NCBI RefSeq assembly: GCF_024662235.1
Contig: NZ_CP096276.1
Location: 1,116,001 to 1,180,000 of the forward strand
Length of the DNA stretch: 64,000 nucleotides
Direction: 5' to 3'
From: Pimelobacter simplex
Lineage (GTDB): Bacteria > Actinomycetota > Actinomycetes > Propionibacteriales > Nocardioidaceae
Below the pieces are notes generated by a model that was not told the origin of the DNA, did not search any database, and saw nothing but the letters and a program-made list of their open reading frames with translations. Position numbers and translations under genes: made by a program. The first letter of the stretch is position 1. The number at the start of each line of letters is the position of its first letter. Positions 32,725 to 40,719 of the stretch are shown piece by piece.

Positions 32725-34061
32725 GCCTCCTCAGGCGACGGCTCGGGCGAGGTCTGGGACGCCGGCGTGCGGGTGCCGGGCGCTTGGAGCTGGACGGAGT
32801 AGAGGCCGGAGTGTTCGAGGACGGTGAGGCTGCCTGTGTCGAGGAACTCGACAACTGACTCCGGGGTGAAGCCGCCGTCGAGCAGCGACTTGGCGGTCGC
32901 GGCCTGCTTGGACTGGATCTCGGCGACGTCCTTGGTGTTGTCGCTGAGGAACGCGACGTCGCGGTCGTCGTACCAGAGCGAGGCGTCCGGGCCGGGCGAC
33001 TTGAGGAGCCGCTCGAGCGAGCCCGCGGCGTTGCGCCACAGGGGCCGGATGGTCTTGTCGGCGGTGAACCTGATGGCGGCCTCGAAGTTGCCCGCGTTCA
33101 GCGACGAGCCGGCCAGTCCCTCCGAGAGCCCGACCACGACCGGGTGGACCCCGGCGGCCGAGGCGATGCGGGTCTCGCCGGCGCCCTGGGTGGCCTTGAA
33201 GTCGAGCTCCTTCATCGAGGAACCCGTGAGGGTGACGTCGGCACCACCGCCGAGGTACAGGGTCTTGTAGGCGTTGTCGACGCCCTCGGTGTTGGCCTTC
33301 ATCCGCGCGACGAACTCGTCGAACGCCTCGGGGGTGATGTCCTTGTCGAGCGACACGACGGTCGAGATGGTGGCGCCCTGCTCGAAGAACTTGAGCTTGT
33401 GCTTCGTGGCGGCCTTGTCGGCCTTGACCTCCCGCAGCACCGGCGTCAGCCAGGACATGCCCCGGAACCGGGCGGCCGGGTCCGGAATCGGGGAGAAGTG
33501 CGAGACCTCGTCGGGGAGCAGCAGCACCTTCTCGGCCTCGGGCGGGGCGTAGAGGTAGCCGATGGGTCGGGTGTCGATGTCGCGCAGGTTGCCCGATCGG
33601 GAGCCGAGCACGATCGAGGTCCAGTCCGGCCGGAGCCGCGCGATGCGCCGCCCGGAGCCCACCGCAGCGCGGCCGTAGCGGCCCTCGTCGTCGACCGTCG
33701 TGTGGTAGGCGTTGCCGGCCATGTCGGCGTCCTGGAGCATCCGGCCGAGCAGGTCGCCGGTAGTGCCGCCCGGCCACGGCCGCTCGAGGAGCGCGAGCTC
33801 GCCGGTCGTGAACAGCGACCGAGGCTGGCCATCGCGGAACCGGCGGAAGGCGAACCGGGCCTCGGAGAACAGCATCATCCGCGCCAACATGCAGGAGAAC
33901 ACGACGCCGTTGTCCTTGAAGGCGCCGGCGATGTAGCCCTCGAAGTCGTTGCCGATCTGCTCCTTGTCGCCGAACGGCGCGCCCCACGACGACGTGCCGT
34001 TCGACCAGAAGGAGGGCTGGGTGAAGGACTTGCGCTGCACCAGCCGCTCCGACAGCCGCAT
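32721..34061 (-). CDS. Portal protein
   Basis: 446 residues, HK97-type portal. MRLSERLVQRKS start, then VVFSCMLARMMLFSEARFAF, GDLLGRMLQDADMAGNAY, LLLPDEVSHFSPIPDPAARFRGMSW, and LKFFEQGATISTVVSLDKDI. Forms the dodecameric ring that admits DNA and joins the tail. A disordered Pro/Thr-rich tail ends the protein. The start overlaps a small membrane-protein gene (TGATG). Confidence 0.92.
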   Translation of the reverse strand: MRLSERLVQRKSFTQPSFWSNGTSSWGAPFGDKEQIGNDFEGYIAGAFKDNGVVFSCMLARMMLFSEARFAFRRFRDGQPRSLFTTGELALLERPWPGGTTGDLLGRMLQDADMAGNAYHTTVDDEGRYGRAAVGSGRRIARLRPDWTSIVLGSRSGNLRDIDTRPIGYLYAPPEAEKVLLLPDEVSHFSPIPDPAARFRGMSWLTPVLREVKADKAATKHKLKFFEQGATISTVVSLDKDITPEAFDEFVARMKANTEGVDNAYKTLYLGGGADVTLTGSSMKELDFKATQGAGETRIASAAGVHPVVVGLSEGLAGSSLNAGNFEAAIRFTADKTIRPLWRNAAGSLERLLKSPGPDASLWYDDRDVAFLSDNTKDVAEIQSKQAATAKSLLDGGFTPESVVEFLDTGSLTVLEHSGLYSVQLQAPGTRTPASQTSPEPSPEEA

Positions 34062-34219
34062 CAGGCGACCTCGGCCAGGAACAGCAGCGTCAGCGCCGCA
34101 ACGCCCACGCCGGCGGCGATGAGCGCGGCCCCGCCACCGAGCAGGACATTGACGCCGGCGACGACCAGGGCGAGAGCGGCGAGCATGCCGATGACCAGCA
34201 GGATCTCGCGCAGGCTCAT
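34061..34219 (-). CDS. Small two-helix membrane protein
   Basis: 52 residues with GAGAGGAG upstream. Two hydrophobic helices (ILLVIGMLAALALVVAGVNVLL and LIAAGVGVAALTLLFLA) separated by a Gly turn. Located between terminase and portal, where many actinophages carry a small membrane protein of unknown role (superinfection exclusion or holin-like have been proposed for others). Real coding is supported by the RBS and the coupling with the portal. Confidence 0.6.
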   Translation of the reverse strand: MSLREILLVIGMLAALALVVAGVNVLLGGGAALIAAGVGVAALTLLFLAEVA

Positions 34220-34236
34220 TGGGAGCTCCTCTCGGG

Positions 34237-35754
34237 TCAGGCGTAGGCGGCCATGGGTAGGCGGGGAGCGGGCTTGTGCTGGATGGCCCACAGGGCCAGC
34301 GCCGCAGCTTCGAGCATCGAGATGTCGCCGGCCTTGCGGCCGAACACGCGGCGGTCGCCGACGGTGCGCCACCCGGCGGCGTCGATCGCGGCGTTGAGCT
34401 CGGTGTAGTCGGCGTGCTCGACGGCCCCGGTCTCGACTGCACCTCGCAGGTCGGCGCACGCCTGGATGAAGTCATCGAGTCCGGCCTCGACCAGCTTCAC
34501 GCCGGCCGCCCGCAGGTCATCGATCAGGAAGGACGCCGGGCCCTTCTTGTCGATCGCGACGGGGATCCCGCCGTGCTCGGTCTGGATCCGCTTCACCTCG
34601 GCGACGAAGTGCTCGGCCTCGGTGTCAGCTCGGCACCGAGGCGTCGACCCGAGGTGGGGCGTCTCGCCCGCCGACGCCACCGCGAGGGAGAGCCACGTCT
34701 GGTCGACGTCCGCCGCGATGCCCAGCGCTGCCGGGGCCGTCGGAGCAGGTGGTGCGACGTCGGGATCCTTGCGAGTCGACAGCCGCGCCCACGCCCCGAC
34801 CGAGAAGACACCGGACGTGCCGGTCGTGTCCCAGATCCCCAGGGCCTCGCGCTCGAACGCGTTCGGTCCCTTGAGGTTCTTCCTCATCCGCAGCATCGCC
34901 CGTGCCGACGTGTGGTGCGGGTAGGACGGGTTGGCCTTCGCCCACTGCTCCCGGTCGAGCGGGTCCGCTCCCTCGTCGGCGGAGAACTCGAGGTAGAGGG
35001 TGTCTCGCGACTCCCCGCTCAGCGCCTCGGTCCGCAGTGCGAGGAAGTGCTCGCTCGGGTCGCTCGGCTTGGGCGGCGTGCCCATGTAGAAGATCAACGG
35101 GTTCGGGTGCCGGTTCGTCGTCGGCACCATGTCGTCAGCCGCGCGCGCTGTGAGGATCTGCGCCTCGTCGAAGACGAGGACCCCGACCTTCTTGAACCCG
35201 CGACCGAAGCCGTGCTCGCGGGCACCGAAGACGATCCGCGACCCGTTCGCGAAGATGATCTCCAGCCGAGCACCGGAGTCGTAGATGTGCCGCACGAACG
35301 GCGCGACGAGCGGCTGCTTGCAGATCGCCTTGATGTCGCGGAAGGTGTCCGCGGCCGTCGCACCGTGGTGCGCCGTCCACACCGCCAGGGTCTTCGGCTG
35401 CGTCAGGCACAGGCCGATGACGATCCAGCCCACGAGGTAGGTCTTGCCGACCTGCCGAGGGATGCTCAGCGTGACCGCGTCGGCCGCGAACAGGCCCGCC
35501 TGGTCCTTGCCGAGGATCGCCCGGCTGGCCTGCTCCTGCCACGGCTCGAACGTGGCGCCGAGCTGCTTGATCGTCGCACCGACCGACGGCCACGCCGTCG
35601 TCTTGATGCCCTTCGGCAGCACGAAGTGCCGAGCGGCATCCGACAGCCGCTTCGTCGGCGGCGCCCCCGTCGGCTTCCGCGACGCAGGCGACCGCGACGA
35701 GCTAGAGCGCTTCCGCGTCGAACTCTTCGTCGGGGGTGGCGATGGCGGCGCCAA
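34237..35754 (-). CDS. Terminase large subunit
   Basis: About 505 residues. ATPase domain with Walker A SIPRQVGKT and Walker B VGVLVFDEAQ; coupling motif region FYMGTPP; nuclease domain Asp cluster beginning ALGIAADVDQTW and ending in a late GDRRVFGRKAGDISMLEA segment. Packages DNA into the prohead. There is no ATG near the expected N terminus. A TTG at 35754 with GAGGGGA about 10 bases before it is the best candidate and overlaps terS by 53 bases, but the exact start is uncertain. Confidence 0.88.
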   Translation of the reverse strand: MAPPSPPPTKSSTRKRSSSSRSPASRKPTGAPPTKRLSDAARHFVLPKGIKTTAWPSVGATIKQLGATFEPWQEQASRAILGKDQAGLFAADAVTLSIPRQVGKTYLVGWIVIGLCLTQPKTLAVWTAHHGATAADTFRDIKAICKQPLVAPFVRHIYDSGARLEIIFANGSRIVFGAREHGFGRGFKKVGVLVFDEAQILTARAADDMVPTTNRHPNPLIFYMGTPPKPSDPSEHFLALRTEALSGESRDTLYLEFSADEGADPLDREQWAKANPSYPHHTSARAMLRMRKNLKGPNAFEREALGIWDTTGTSGVFSVGAWARLSTRKDPDVAPPAPTAPAALGIAADVDQTWLSLAVASAGETPHLGSTPRCRADTEAEHFVAEVKRIQTEHGGIPVAIDKKGPASFLIDDLRAAGVKLVEAGLDDFIQACADLRGAVETGAVEHADYTELNAAIDAAGWRTVGDRRVFGRKAGDISMLEAAALALWAIQHKPAPRLPMAAYA

Positions 35755-36004
35755 TGTCGGTCCCCTCGGTCTTCGCCTGCTCGAGCCCCTCGATCTCCTT
35801 CGACAGGCTCGCGATCTGCCGGTGCATCGCAGCCAGCGCAGGCCCACCCAACGTCGCCAGCGACTTCACCGCGTCACGACGCTGCGCCCGCAAGATGTCC
35901 TCGTAGCTGCCCGACTCGATCGCCTCGACCAGCGACAGCTTCTTCGCCGCCGCCGGCTTCTCCCCCGGGTCAGCGACCCGCAGCGTGGTCCGCTTCGTCC
36001 CCAC
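35702..36004 (-). CDS. Terminase small subunit
   Basis: 100 residues from GTG 36004 (GGGAGG 8 bases upstream). LSLVEAIESGSYEDILRAQR and LAAMHRQIASLSKEIEGLEQAK form helical DNA-binding/oligomerisation parts typical of small actinophage terminase subunits, and it lies directly before terL. It recognises the packaging site. The frame also runs on upstream without a stop into the truncated transposase, so a 348-residue fusion is possible, but the RBS favours the short form. Confidence 0.8.
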   Translation of the reverse strand: MGTKRTTLRVADPGEKPAAAKKLSLVEAIESGSYEDILRAQRRDAVKSLATLGGPALAAMHRQIASLSKEIEGLEQAKTEGTDIGAAIATPDEEFDAEAL

Positions 36005-36055
36005 GGCGCTCACCTCCCGGCAAGAAAAAACTCCCGTGTGAGAACCGCCCGGCTG

Positions 36056-36748
36056 CTCACGGAAGAACGCCACGGCGCGGAACCAGAACGCGGCGCACGT
36101 CTCCTTCTTCTCGTCGTCGAGCACTTCGGCGTAGGCCAGTCGGCTGTGGTCGTCGACGGCGGCGTGGATGTAGGCGTACCCGACGCGCTTGTTGGCCTTG
36201 CGCTGGGAGGCCCGGCCGCCCTCGGTGTTGCGGCCGTGGATGCGCCAGCCGCCGCCGGTCGGGATGCGTCCGACCTTCTTGATGTCGACGTGAATCATGT
36301 CGCCGGGACGTGCGTGCTCGTAGCGGTTGGCGTCGCGCTTGGACTCGCCGGTGGGCATGTCGAGGTCGCGCAGGCGGGACATGCCGTGGCGGACGAGGAT
36401 GCGGTGCACGGTGGCTCGCGAGGGTGCGATGGACCCGTCGCCGACCGTGCTGAGGTAGGCGCTGATGCGGTCTGCTCCCCACTTCTCGAAAGCACGGAGC
36501 TGGAGCACCATGTCGACGATGTCCTCGTCGGTGGCGGTGGGCGAGAAGTCGGGCCGCGAGGTGCGGTCCTCCAGTCCGTCCCTGCCGTAGGCGAGCCACC
36601 GCTTGTACCACTTCGTCAGCGACGCACGGCTGATGCCGCCCTCGGCTGCGACGTGGGACAGCGGGCGTCCCGCGTCGATGCGTCGGCAGAGGCGCTCACG
36701 GCCCTCAGGGGTGAGTGGTGCGTTGGGGTGGCTCGGTGGCGGCGTCAC
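36056..36748 (-). mobile_element. IS481-family transposase remnant, 3' truncated
   Basis: About 231 codons from GTG 36748: helix-turn-helix N terminus (GRPLSHVAAEGGISRASLTKW), EKWGADRISAYLSTVGDGS, RYEHARPGDMIHVDIKKVGR with the first catalytic Asp, and YAYIHAAVDDHSRLAYAEVL with the second. The remaining catalytic Glu region (normally after AVAFF) is missing; homology stops at about residue 231 and runs in frame into phage sequence before terS. So it is inactive. No terminal inverted repeat was found at the left. It may mark a deletion of the neighbouring early region. Confidence 0.8.
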
Positions 36749-36835
36749 ACAGGTCCCTGTGCCGGCAAAGCGGCCAGAGCGGCAGCCAACCGGGGGTCAC
36801 AGGGGATGTCCATGCGAGGAGGCTACACGAATGTG

Positions 36836-36864
36836 TTGACAACTGCCTACACAATTGACATGAT
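36836..36864 (+). promoter_or_regulatory. Early promoter, leaderless
   Basis: TTGACA (36836-36841), 17 bases, CATGAT (36859-36864), then 6 bases to the ATG at 36871. The region holds repeated TTGACA and CTACAC words (direct repeats at 36823-36841 and 36847-36860), likely operators for a repressor. Confidence 0.65.
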
Positions 36865-36870
36865 GGATGC

Positions 36871-37026
36871 ATGACGCAGACCCTCGCAACCATCGCCGCC
36901 GAGTACGGCATCGACACCACGACCGCTCGCCTTCGCTGCGAGGGTCTGTACACCGACCACCTGGGCGACAGCACTGCCCTCAAGGACCGCGAGGCTTCCC
37001 TGATTCGTGCGGCGGTGGCCCGATGA
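36871..37026 (+). CDS. Small early protein, possible HTH
   Basis: 51 residues (start MTQTLATIAAEYGIDTTTAR). The first 25 residues look like a small helix-turn-helix (LATIAAEYGIDTTTARLR). Candidate for excisionase or a minimal regulator, since it is first behind the early promoter and close to the integrase, but too short to assign. The stop overlaps the next start (ATGA). Leaderless start supported by CATGAT 6 bases upstream. Confidence 0.55.
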   Translation: MTQTLATIAAEYGIDTTTARLRCEGLYTDHLGDSTALKDREASLIRAAVAR

Positions 37027-37277
37027 GGCCCCGCAAGCCCGAGCACGCCGACAAGATCAGCACTCCGCCGGGCGTCGAGTCGCGGGTTCAGATCCGCCGC
37101 CGACTCGTCCAGTACTCGTACCCGCAGAACGGGAACGTGCACAATGCGACTCCCGAGTACTTCTGGGACATTCTGGTTGACGGCCGTTGCGTAGACACGT
37201 TCCGCCTCCGCCGCGAGGCCGTGGCGTGGGCGCGTGACCACTCCGCGAAGTGGTTGCTGGAGATGACCGTCGTATGA
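37023..37277 (+). CDS. Small early hypothetical protein
   Basis: 84 residues. Basic N terminus (RPRKPEHADK), a central YSYPQNGNVHNATPEYFWDILVDG block and DTFRLRREAVAWARDHSAKW. An alpha/beta fold with an aromatic core; possibly nucleic-acid-binding. No family recognised. Four-base overlap with the gene before it, and its end overlaps a possible earlier start of the RHH gene. Confidence 0.55.
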   Translation: MRPRKPEHADKISTPPGVESRVQIRRRLVQYSYPQNGNVHNATPEYFWDILVDGRCVDTFRLRREAVAWARDHSAKWLLEMTVV

Positions 37278-37289
37278 CTACACAGCCGT

Positions 37290-37306
37290 TGTGTCAATCT
37301 GACACA
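37290..37306. promoter_or_regulatory. Inverted repeat operator TGTGTCA-ATC-TGACACA
   Basis: Perfect 7-bp arms with a 3-base centre, ending 9 bases before the ATG of the RHH gene at 37316. Position and size fit autoregulation by a ribbon-helix-helix protein. Confidence 0.6.
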
Positions 37307-37315
37307 GTTCGCCGT

Positions 37316-37462
37316 ATGGCCAGGCCGAAGATGATCCAGAAGACCTACCGCGTGTCCGAGCGGCTCTACGAAGCCGCCATGGCCAAGGCCGAGGAACGCG
37401 AAGAGGCCCTATCGGACATCATCCGAGCGGCCCTGGAGAAGTACGTGCACGACGACAAGTAG
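37316..37462 (+). CDS. Ribbon-helix-helix (CopG-like) regulator
   Basis: 48 residues from ATG 37316 (MARPKMIQKTYRVSERLYEA). The beta strand KMIQKTYRV and helices SERLYEAAMAKAEE, ALSDIIRAALEKYV give a classic RHH/CopG DNA-binding fold, near the 45-residue size of CopG itself. An upstream ATG (37274) is possible, but the operator lies between the two, favouring the shorter form. It may be the phage's lysogeny or copy regulator in the absence of a CI-type repressor. Followed by a strong terminator. Confidence 0.75.
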   Translation: MARPKMIQKTYRVSERLYEAAMAKAEEREEALSDIIRAALEKYVHDDK

Positions 37463-37484
37463 CCCAACCGGCCACACCACCGAG

Positions 37485-37513
37485 AGCCCTGACCCGCCAG
37501 TCGCGTCAGGGCT
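37485..37513. terminator. Terminator between early genes and integrase
   Basis: AGCCCTGAC...GTCAGGGCT, a 9-bp stem with an 11-base loop followed by TTTCC. Separates the convergent early operon and integrase gene. Confidence 0.85.
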
Positions 37514-37569
37514 TTCCTATGCCTCGACTTGGGGCGGCGTGGTGACTACAACCTCATGAAGGAACACAC

Positions 37570-38778
37570 CTAGGCGATCTCGCCTCGGATCACGTCGCCC
37601 TCGATGACATCTGCTGACGCAGGGCGGGTCGTGAGGAGTGCGGCAAGCCGGGCGGCCACGTCGTCGTTCATGTCGTCGATCAGGCGCCCGTAGGTGTTGA
37701 TCGTCATCTTGATGTCTTCGTGCCCGATGCGGCGCTGGATCTCGGCGAGGCTCATCCCGGCGGCGTGGCACACGAGAACGTGGCTGTGGCGGAGCCAGTG
37801 CGGGGTGGGGCGCCGCTCGCCAACCAGGCCAGCTTCCTTAGCGATCTTCGCGAAGTGGTCGCGCCGGAAACCGGACTCGTCCCACGGGATGCCCCGGGCG
37901 GTGGTGAAGACGAGGTCGGCGGGGGAGAGCGCGACAACTCGCCGTCGCAGGACGCCGGCCGCGTCTCCGAGGACACGCAGGCGTCGCATTCCTGCGGTCG
38001 ACTTGGCGGACTCCACGTAGCCGACCTCGCGCCGCCAGACCCGGCTCATGGTCACGTACACGGCACCGCCGTCGTCCTCGACCTGCCCGGCGGTGAGGGC
38101 GATCGATTCGCCGATGCGCCATCCGGTGCCGATGATGAAGTCGATGAGGTCTGCTGCTGGCGGGTTCGTTCGCCGCGCAGCATCGGTCAGGGCTGCCAGC
38201 TCGGTCATGCGCAGGCCCTTTGGGAGGGTCTTGACCTTCCTGGGCAGCTTGGTTCCGACGCACGGATTGTGCCCAGCCTTGATGAGTCCGCGGCGGGGGT
38301 CTGACGCCCACTTGAAGATGCCATGCAGGATCGCGTGGCGATCACCGATCGACTTGGGGGAGGACTTGGGCAGCACCTTGATCCTGTCGACCCAGTCCTG
38401 GACCTGGATCTCAGTGATCGACTCAGCGGGAAGGTGGCCGAGCCCGGGCTTGCCGACGACCTTGCTGATCCAGTTTTCGTAGTCGCGTCGATACCCGGTG
38501 AGAACTCGTGGGGTCAGATCGCCTGCCGTGACGTCGGCGGCGCGGGCTTCCAGCCACTTTTCGGCGAGTTCGTCGAGCGTGATGCCAGCGCGCTTGGGCT
38601 TGTCCTGTTCGGCGAGCCAAGTGAGGGCTGCGTCGATGCCGTCGAGGTCGATACGGGCGATGAACCGCTTGGCGGCCTTCTCGGTCTTGAAGCTCTTGGC
38701 GCTCTGCTTGGAGCCGCGTCTGAACAGCACCTGGTAGGAGGTGACGCCTGCTGACGTGCGTTCGCGGAGACTCGCCAT
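37570..38778 (-). CDS. int: Phage tyrosine integrase
   Basis: 402 residues from ATG 38778 (AGGA upstream); an ATG at 38811 and a frame open through the tRNA are less likely. N-terminal arm-binding domain (SYQVLFRRGSKQSAKSFKTE), core-binding SAM-like domain (ITLDELAEKWLEARAADVT to EIQVQDWVDRI), and catalytic domain with Arg in GTGWRIGESIAL, HWLRHSH (His-x-x-Arg), GHEDIKMTINTYGRL (final His and the nucleophile Tyr). Recombines attP with the 3' end of tRNA-Arg(CCG). It is the gene closest to attR, as usual. Confidence 0.95.
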   Translation of the reverse strand: MASLRERTSAGVTSYQVLFRRGSKQSAKSFKTEKAAKRFIARIDLDGIDAALTWLAEQDKPKRAGITLDELAEKWLEARAADVTAGDLTPRVLTGYRRDYENWISKVVGKPGLGHLPAESITEIQVQDWVDRIKVLPKSSPKSIGDRHAILHGIFKWASDPRRGLIKAGHNPCVGTKLPRKVKTLPKGLRMTELAALTDAARRTNPPAADLIDFIIGTGWRIGESIALTAGQVEDDGGAVYVTMSRVWRREVGYVESAKSTAGMRRLRVLGDAAGVLRRRVVALSPADLVFTTARGIPWDESGFRRDHFAKIAKEAGLVGERRPTPHWLRHSHVLVCHAAGMSLAEIQRRIGHEDIKMTINTYGRLIDDMNDDVAARLAALLTTRPASADVIEGDVIRGEIA

Positions 38779-38798
38779 GCGTTCATCCTGACTCACGG

Positions 38799-38818
38799 AT
38801 GTTGACGCCATGTTGACG
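38799..38818. promoter_or_regulatory. Tandem ATGTTGACG repeats (putative integrase arm sites)
   Basis: ATGTTGACG at 38799-38807 and again at 38810-38818, an 11-bp period that places them on the same face of the helix. The same TGTTGAC core makes up the palindrome near attL. Both lie 50-90 bases from the crossover core. Confidence 0.5.
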
Positions 38819-38867
38819 GAAACTCGGGCTGAGTGCTGTAACAGGCGCCTGACCTGCACATACTCTA

Positions 38868-38889
38868 GCGCCTCCGGCAGGATTCGAAC
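38868..38889. repeat. attR (22-bp direct repeat)
   Basis: Exact copy of attL (16161-16182). It contains the acceptor 3' half and part of the T arm of tRNA-Arg, so integration rebuilt the tRNA from phage sequence. Confidence 0.93.
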
Positions 38890-38941
38890 CTGCGACACCT
38901 GGTACCGGAAACCAGTGCTCTATCCCCTGAGCTACGGAGGC
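38869..38941 (-). tRNA. tRNA-Arg (anticodon CCG)
   Basis: Read on the minus strand it folds as a normal cloverleaf: acceptor stem GCCTCCG/CGGAGGC, D arm GCTC...GAGC, anticodon stem CTGGT/ACCAG with loop TTCCGGT (anticodon CCG, codon CGG), T arm GCAGG-TTCGAAT-CCTGC. 73 bases including the discriminator; CCA is not encoded. It is the prophage target. Divergent from argS, which charges it, and formerly adjacent to kptA. Confidence 0.95.
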
Positions 38942-39013
38942 ATGCACCTCATGGAGGTGCGGTCAGGAACCCTACCGGTCGATATCCGTGCAAGAGAAAC
39001 CGGTGCCCATCGA

Positions 39014-39019
39014 TAGGCT
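39014..39019 (+). promoter_or_regulatory. argS -10 element (leaderless)
   Basis: TAGGCT 7 bases before the GTG start of argS, matching the TANNNT-N6/7-start pattern repeated through the window. Confidence 0.6.
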
Positions 39020-39026
39020 TGCCCGT

Positions 39027-40700
39027 GTGACTCCGGCCCAGCTCTCCACCACCATCGTCGACGCCCTCCAGGCGCTCGTCGCGCAGGGTTCGCTGACCCT
39101 GCCCGACGGCGTCCCTGCCGAGGTGACGGTGGAGCGACCCCGGCAGAAGGGGCACGGCGACTACGCCACCAACGTGGCGCTCCAGCTGGCCAAGAAGGCG
39201 GGCACCAACCCGCGGGCGCTGGGCGAGCAGCTCGCCGAGCAGCTGCGGGCCGCTGACGGGATCAGCGGGGTCGAGCTGGCGGGGCCGGGCTTCCTCAACA
39301 TCTCCGTCGAGGCGGGAGCGCAGGGCAAGGTGGCGGCCGACGTCGTCGCGGCCGGTACGGCGTACGGGCGCACGGACACCCTCGCCGGCCAGCGGATCAA
39401 CGTCGAGTTCATCTCGGCCAACCCGACCGGTCCGCTCCACCTCGGGCACACCCGGTGGGCGGTGCTCGGCGACGCGATCGCGCGGGTGCTGGGGGCTGCG
39501 GGCGCCGAGGTGACCCGGGAGTTCTACATCAACGACCGTGGCGTGCAGATGAACAACTTCGCCGCCTCGATCATCGCGGCGGCGCTGGGGCAGCCCAAGC
39601 CCGACGACGGGTACGCCGGCGCCTACGTCGAGGACCTGGCCAAGGCCGTCGGCGAGGCCAGCCCGGGCATCTTCGACCTCGAGGGTGACGAGCGGCTGGC
39701 GGCGGTGCGGGCCAAGGGCTACGAGCTGCAGCTCAAGGAGCAGCAGGACCAGCTCGACATGTTCAACACCCACTTCGACGTGTGGTTCTCCGAGCTGTCC
39801 CTGCACGAGTCCGGGTCGGTGCCCGAGACGCTGGCCAGCCTCAAGGAGAAGGGCCACGTCTTCGAGGACGGCGGCGCGCTCTGGATGCGCACCACCGACT
39901 ACGGCGACGACAAGGACCGCGTCCTCATCAAGTCCGACGGCGAGCTGACCTACTTCGCCTCCGACACCGCCTACTACCTCAACAAGCGGGCGCGGGGCTT
40001 CGACCGCTGCATCTACCTGCTCGGCGCCGACCACCACGGGTACGTCGGCCGGTTGCGCGCGATGGCGGCCTGCGCCGGCGACGACCCGGCCCAGACGCTC
40101 GAGGTGCTGATCGGCCAGCTGGTCAAGATCATGCAGGACGGCGAGGAGCTCAAGCTCTCCAAGCGCAAGGGCACGATCGTCACCCTCGACGAGCTCGCCC
40201 AGGAGATCGGCGTCGACGCGCTGCGCTACTCGCTCGCGCGCTACCCGGCCGACTCGCCGCTGGTGCTCGACGTCGCCGAGATCACCAAGGCGACCAACGA
40301 CAACCCGGTCCACTACGTGCAGTACGCCCACGCCCGTACCTGCCGGATGCTCGCCAACGCCGCCGACCTCGGCATGACGCTGCCCGAGGGCGACGCGTTC
40401 GACCCGAGCCTGCTCGACCACGAGCGCGACGGCGAGCTGCTGCGCGCGCTCGCGGAGTTCCCGCGGGTGGTCGCGAGCGCCGCCGAGCTGCGCGAGCCGC
40501 ACCGGATCGCCCGCTACCTCGAGGACACCGCGTCGGTGTTCAACAAGTGGTACGACACCAAGGAGTGCCGGATGCTGCCCCAGGGCGACGAGCCGGTCGG
40601 TCCGGCCAACCTCGCCCGGATGGTGCTCGTCGTGGCGACCCAGACCGTGATCGCCAACGGCCTCGACCTGCTCGGCGTCTCCGCGCCCGAGCGCATGTGA
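39027..40700 (+). CDS. argS: Arginyl-tRNA synthetase
   Basis: 557 residues from GTG 39027. Class I synthetase: N-terminal ArgRS-specific domain (KGHGDYATNVALQLAKKAGTNP), HIGH motif as PTGPLHLGHTR, KMSKS-like loop KLSKRKGTIV, and a C-terminal anticodon-binding helical domain ending LDLLGVSAPERM. Charges tRNA-Arg, one gene of which lies divergently next door. The argS-lysA order is a conserved actinobacterial operon; lysA starts 19 bases later. Confidence 0.97.
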   Translation: MTPAQLSTTIVDALQALVAQGSLTLPDGVPAEVTVERPRQKGHGDYATNVALQLAKKAGTNPRALGEQLAEQLRAADGISGVELAGPGFLNISVEAGAQGKVAADVVAAGTAYGRTDTLAGQRINVEFISANPTGPLHLGHTRWAVLGDAIARVLGAAGAEVTREFYINDRGVQMNNFAASIIAAALGQPKPDDGYAGAYVEDLAKAVGEASPGIFDLEGDERLAAVRAKGYELQLKEQQDQLDMFNTHFDVWFSELSLHESGSVPETLASLKEKGHVFEDGGALWMRTTDYGDDKDRVLIKSDGELTYFASDTAYYLNKRARGFDRCIYLLGADHHGYVGRLRAMAACAGDDPAQTLEVLIGQLVKIMQDGEELKLSKRKGTIVTLDELAQEIGVDALRYSLARYPADSPLVLDVAEITKATNDNPVHYVQYAHARTCRMLANAADLGMTLPEGDAFDPSLLDHERDGELLRALAEFPRVVASAAELREPHRIARYLEDTASVFNKWYDTKECRMLPQGDEPVGPANLARMVLVVATQTVIANGLDLLGVSAPERM

Positions 40701-40719
40701 CCCCGGGAGAGACGACGCG

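Larger units (their letters stand above)
16161..38889. mobile_element. Integrated prophage (siphovirus-like, about 22.7 kb)
   Basis: Bounded by 22-bp repeats at both ends, with a tyrosine integrase beside the right repeat and tRNA-Arg as the target. Contents from the right: integrase, three small early genes, IS481 remnant, terS/terL, portal, HK97-type protease and capsid, connectors, tail tube, G/GT, HNH, tape measure, minor tail and lysis genes, then left-end cargo. Structural genes are complete enough for a small long-tailed phage. No replication, recombination or classical repressor gene was found, so independent lytic growth is doubtful. Confidence 0.95.

Noticed and set aside
36746..36760. 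CACAGG-TC-CCTGTG palindrome as the IS481 terminal repeat
   Set aside because: It lies inside or at the start of the transposase frame and has no partner at the other end.
36745..36813. 22-residue leader peptide before the transposase
   Set aside because: No ribosome site and no family support; probably non-coding sequence at the IS end.
38779..38898. Integrase start inside the tRNA (residues SQVRILPEAL)
   Set aside because: This is the usual false N terminus caused by reading the tRNA complement; ATG at 38778 gives a normal integrase.
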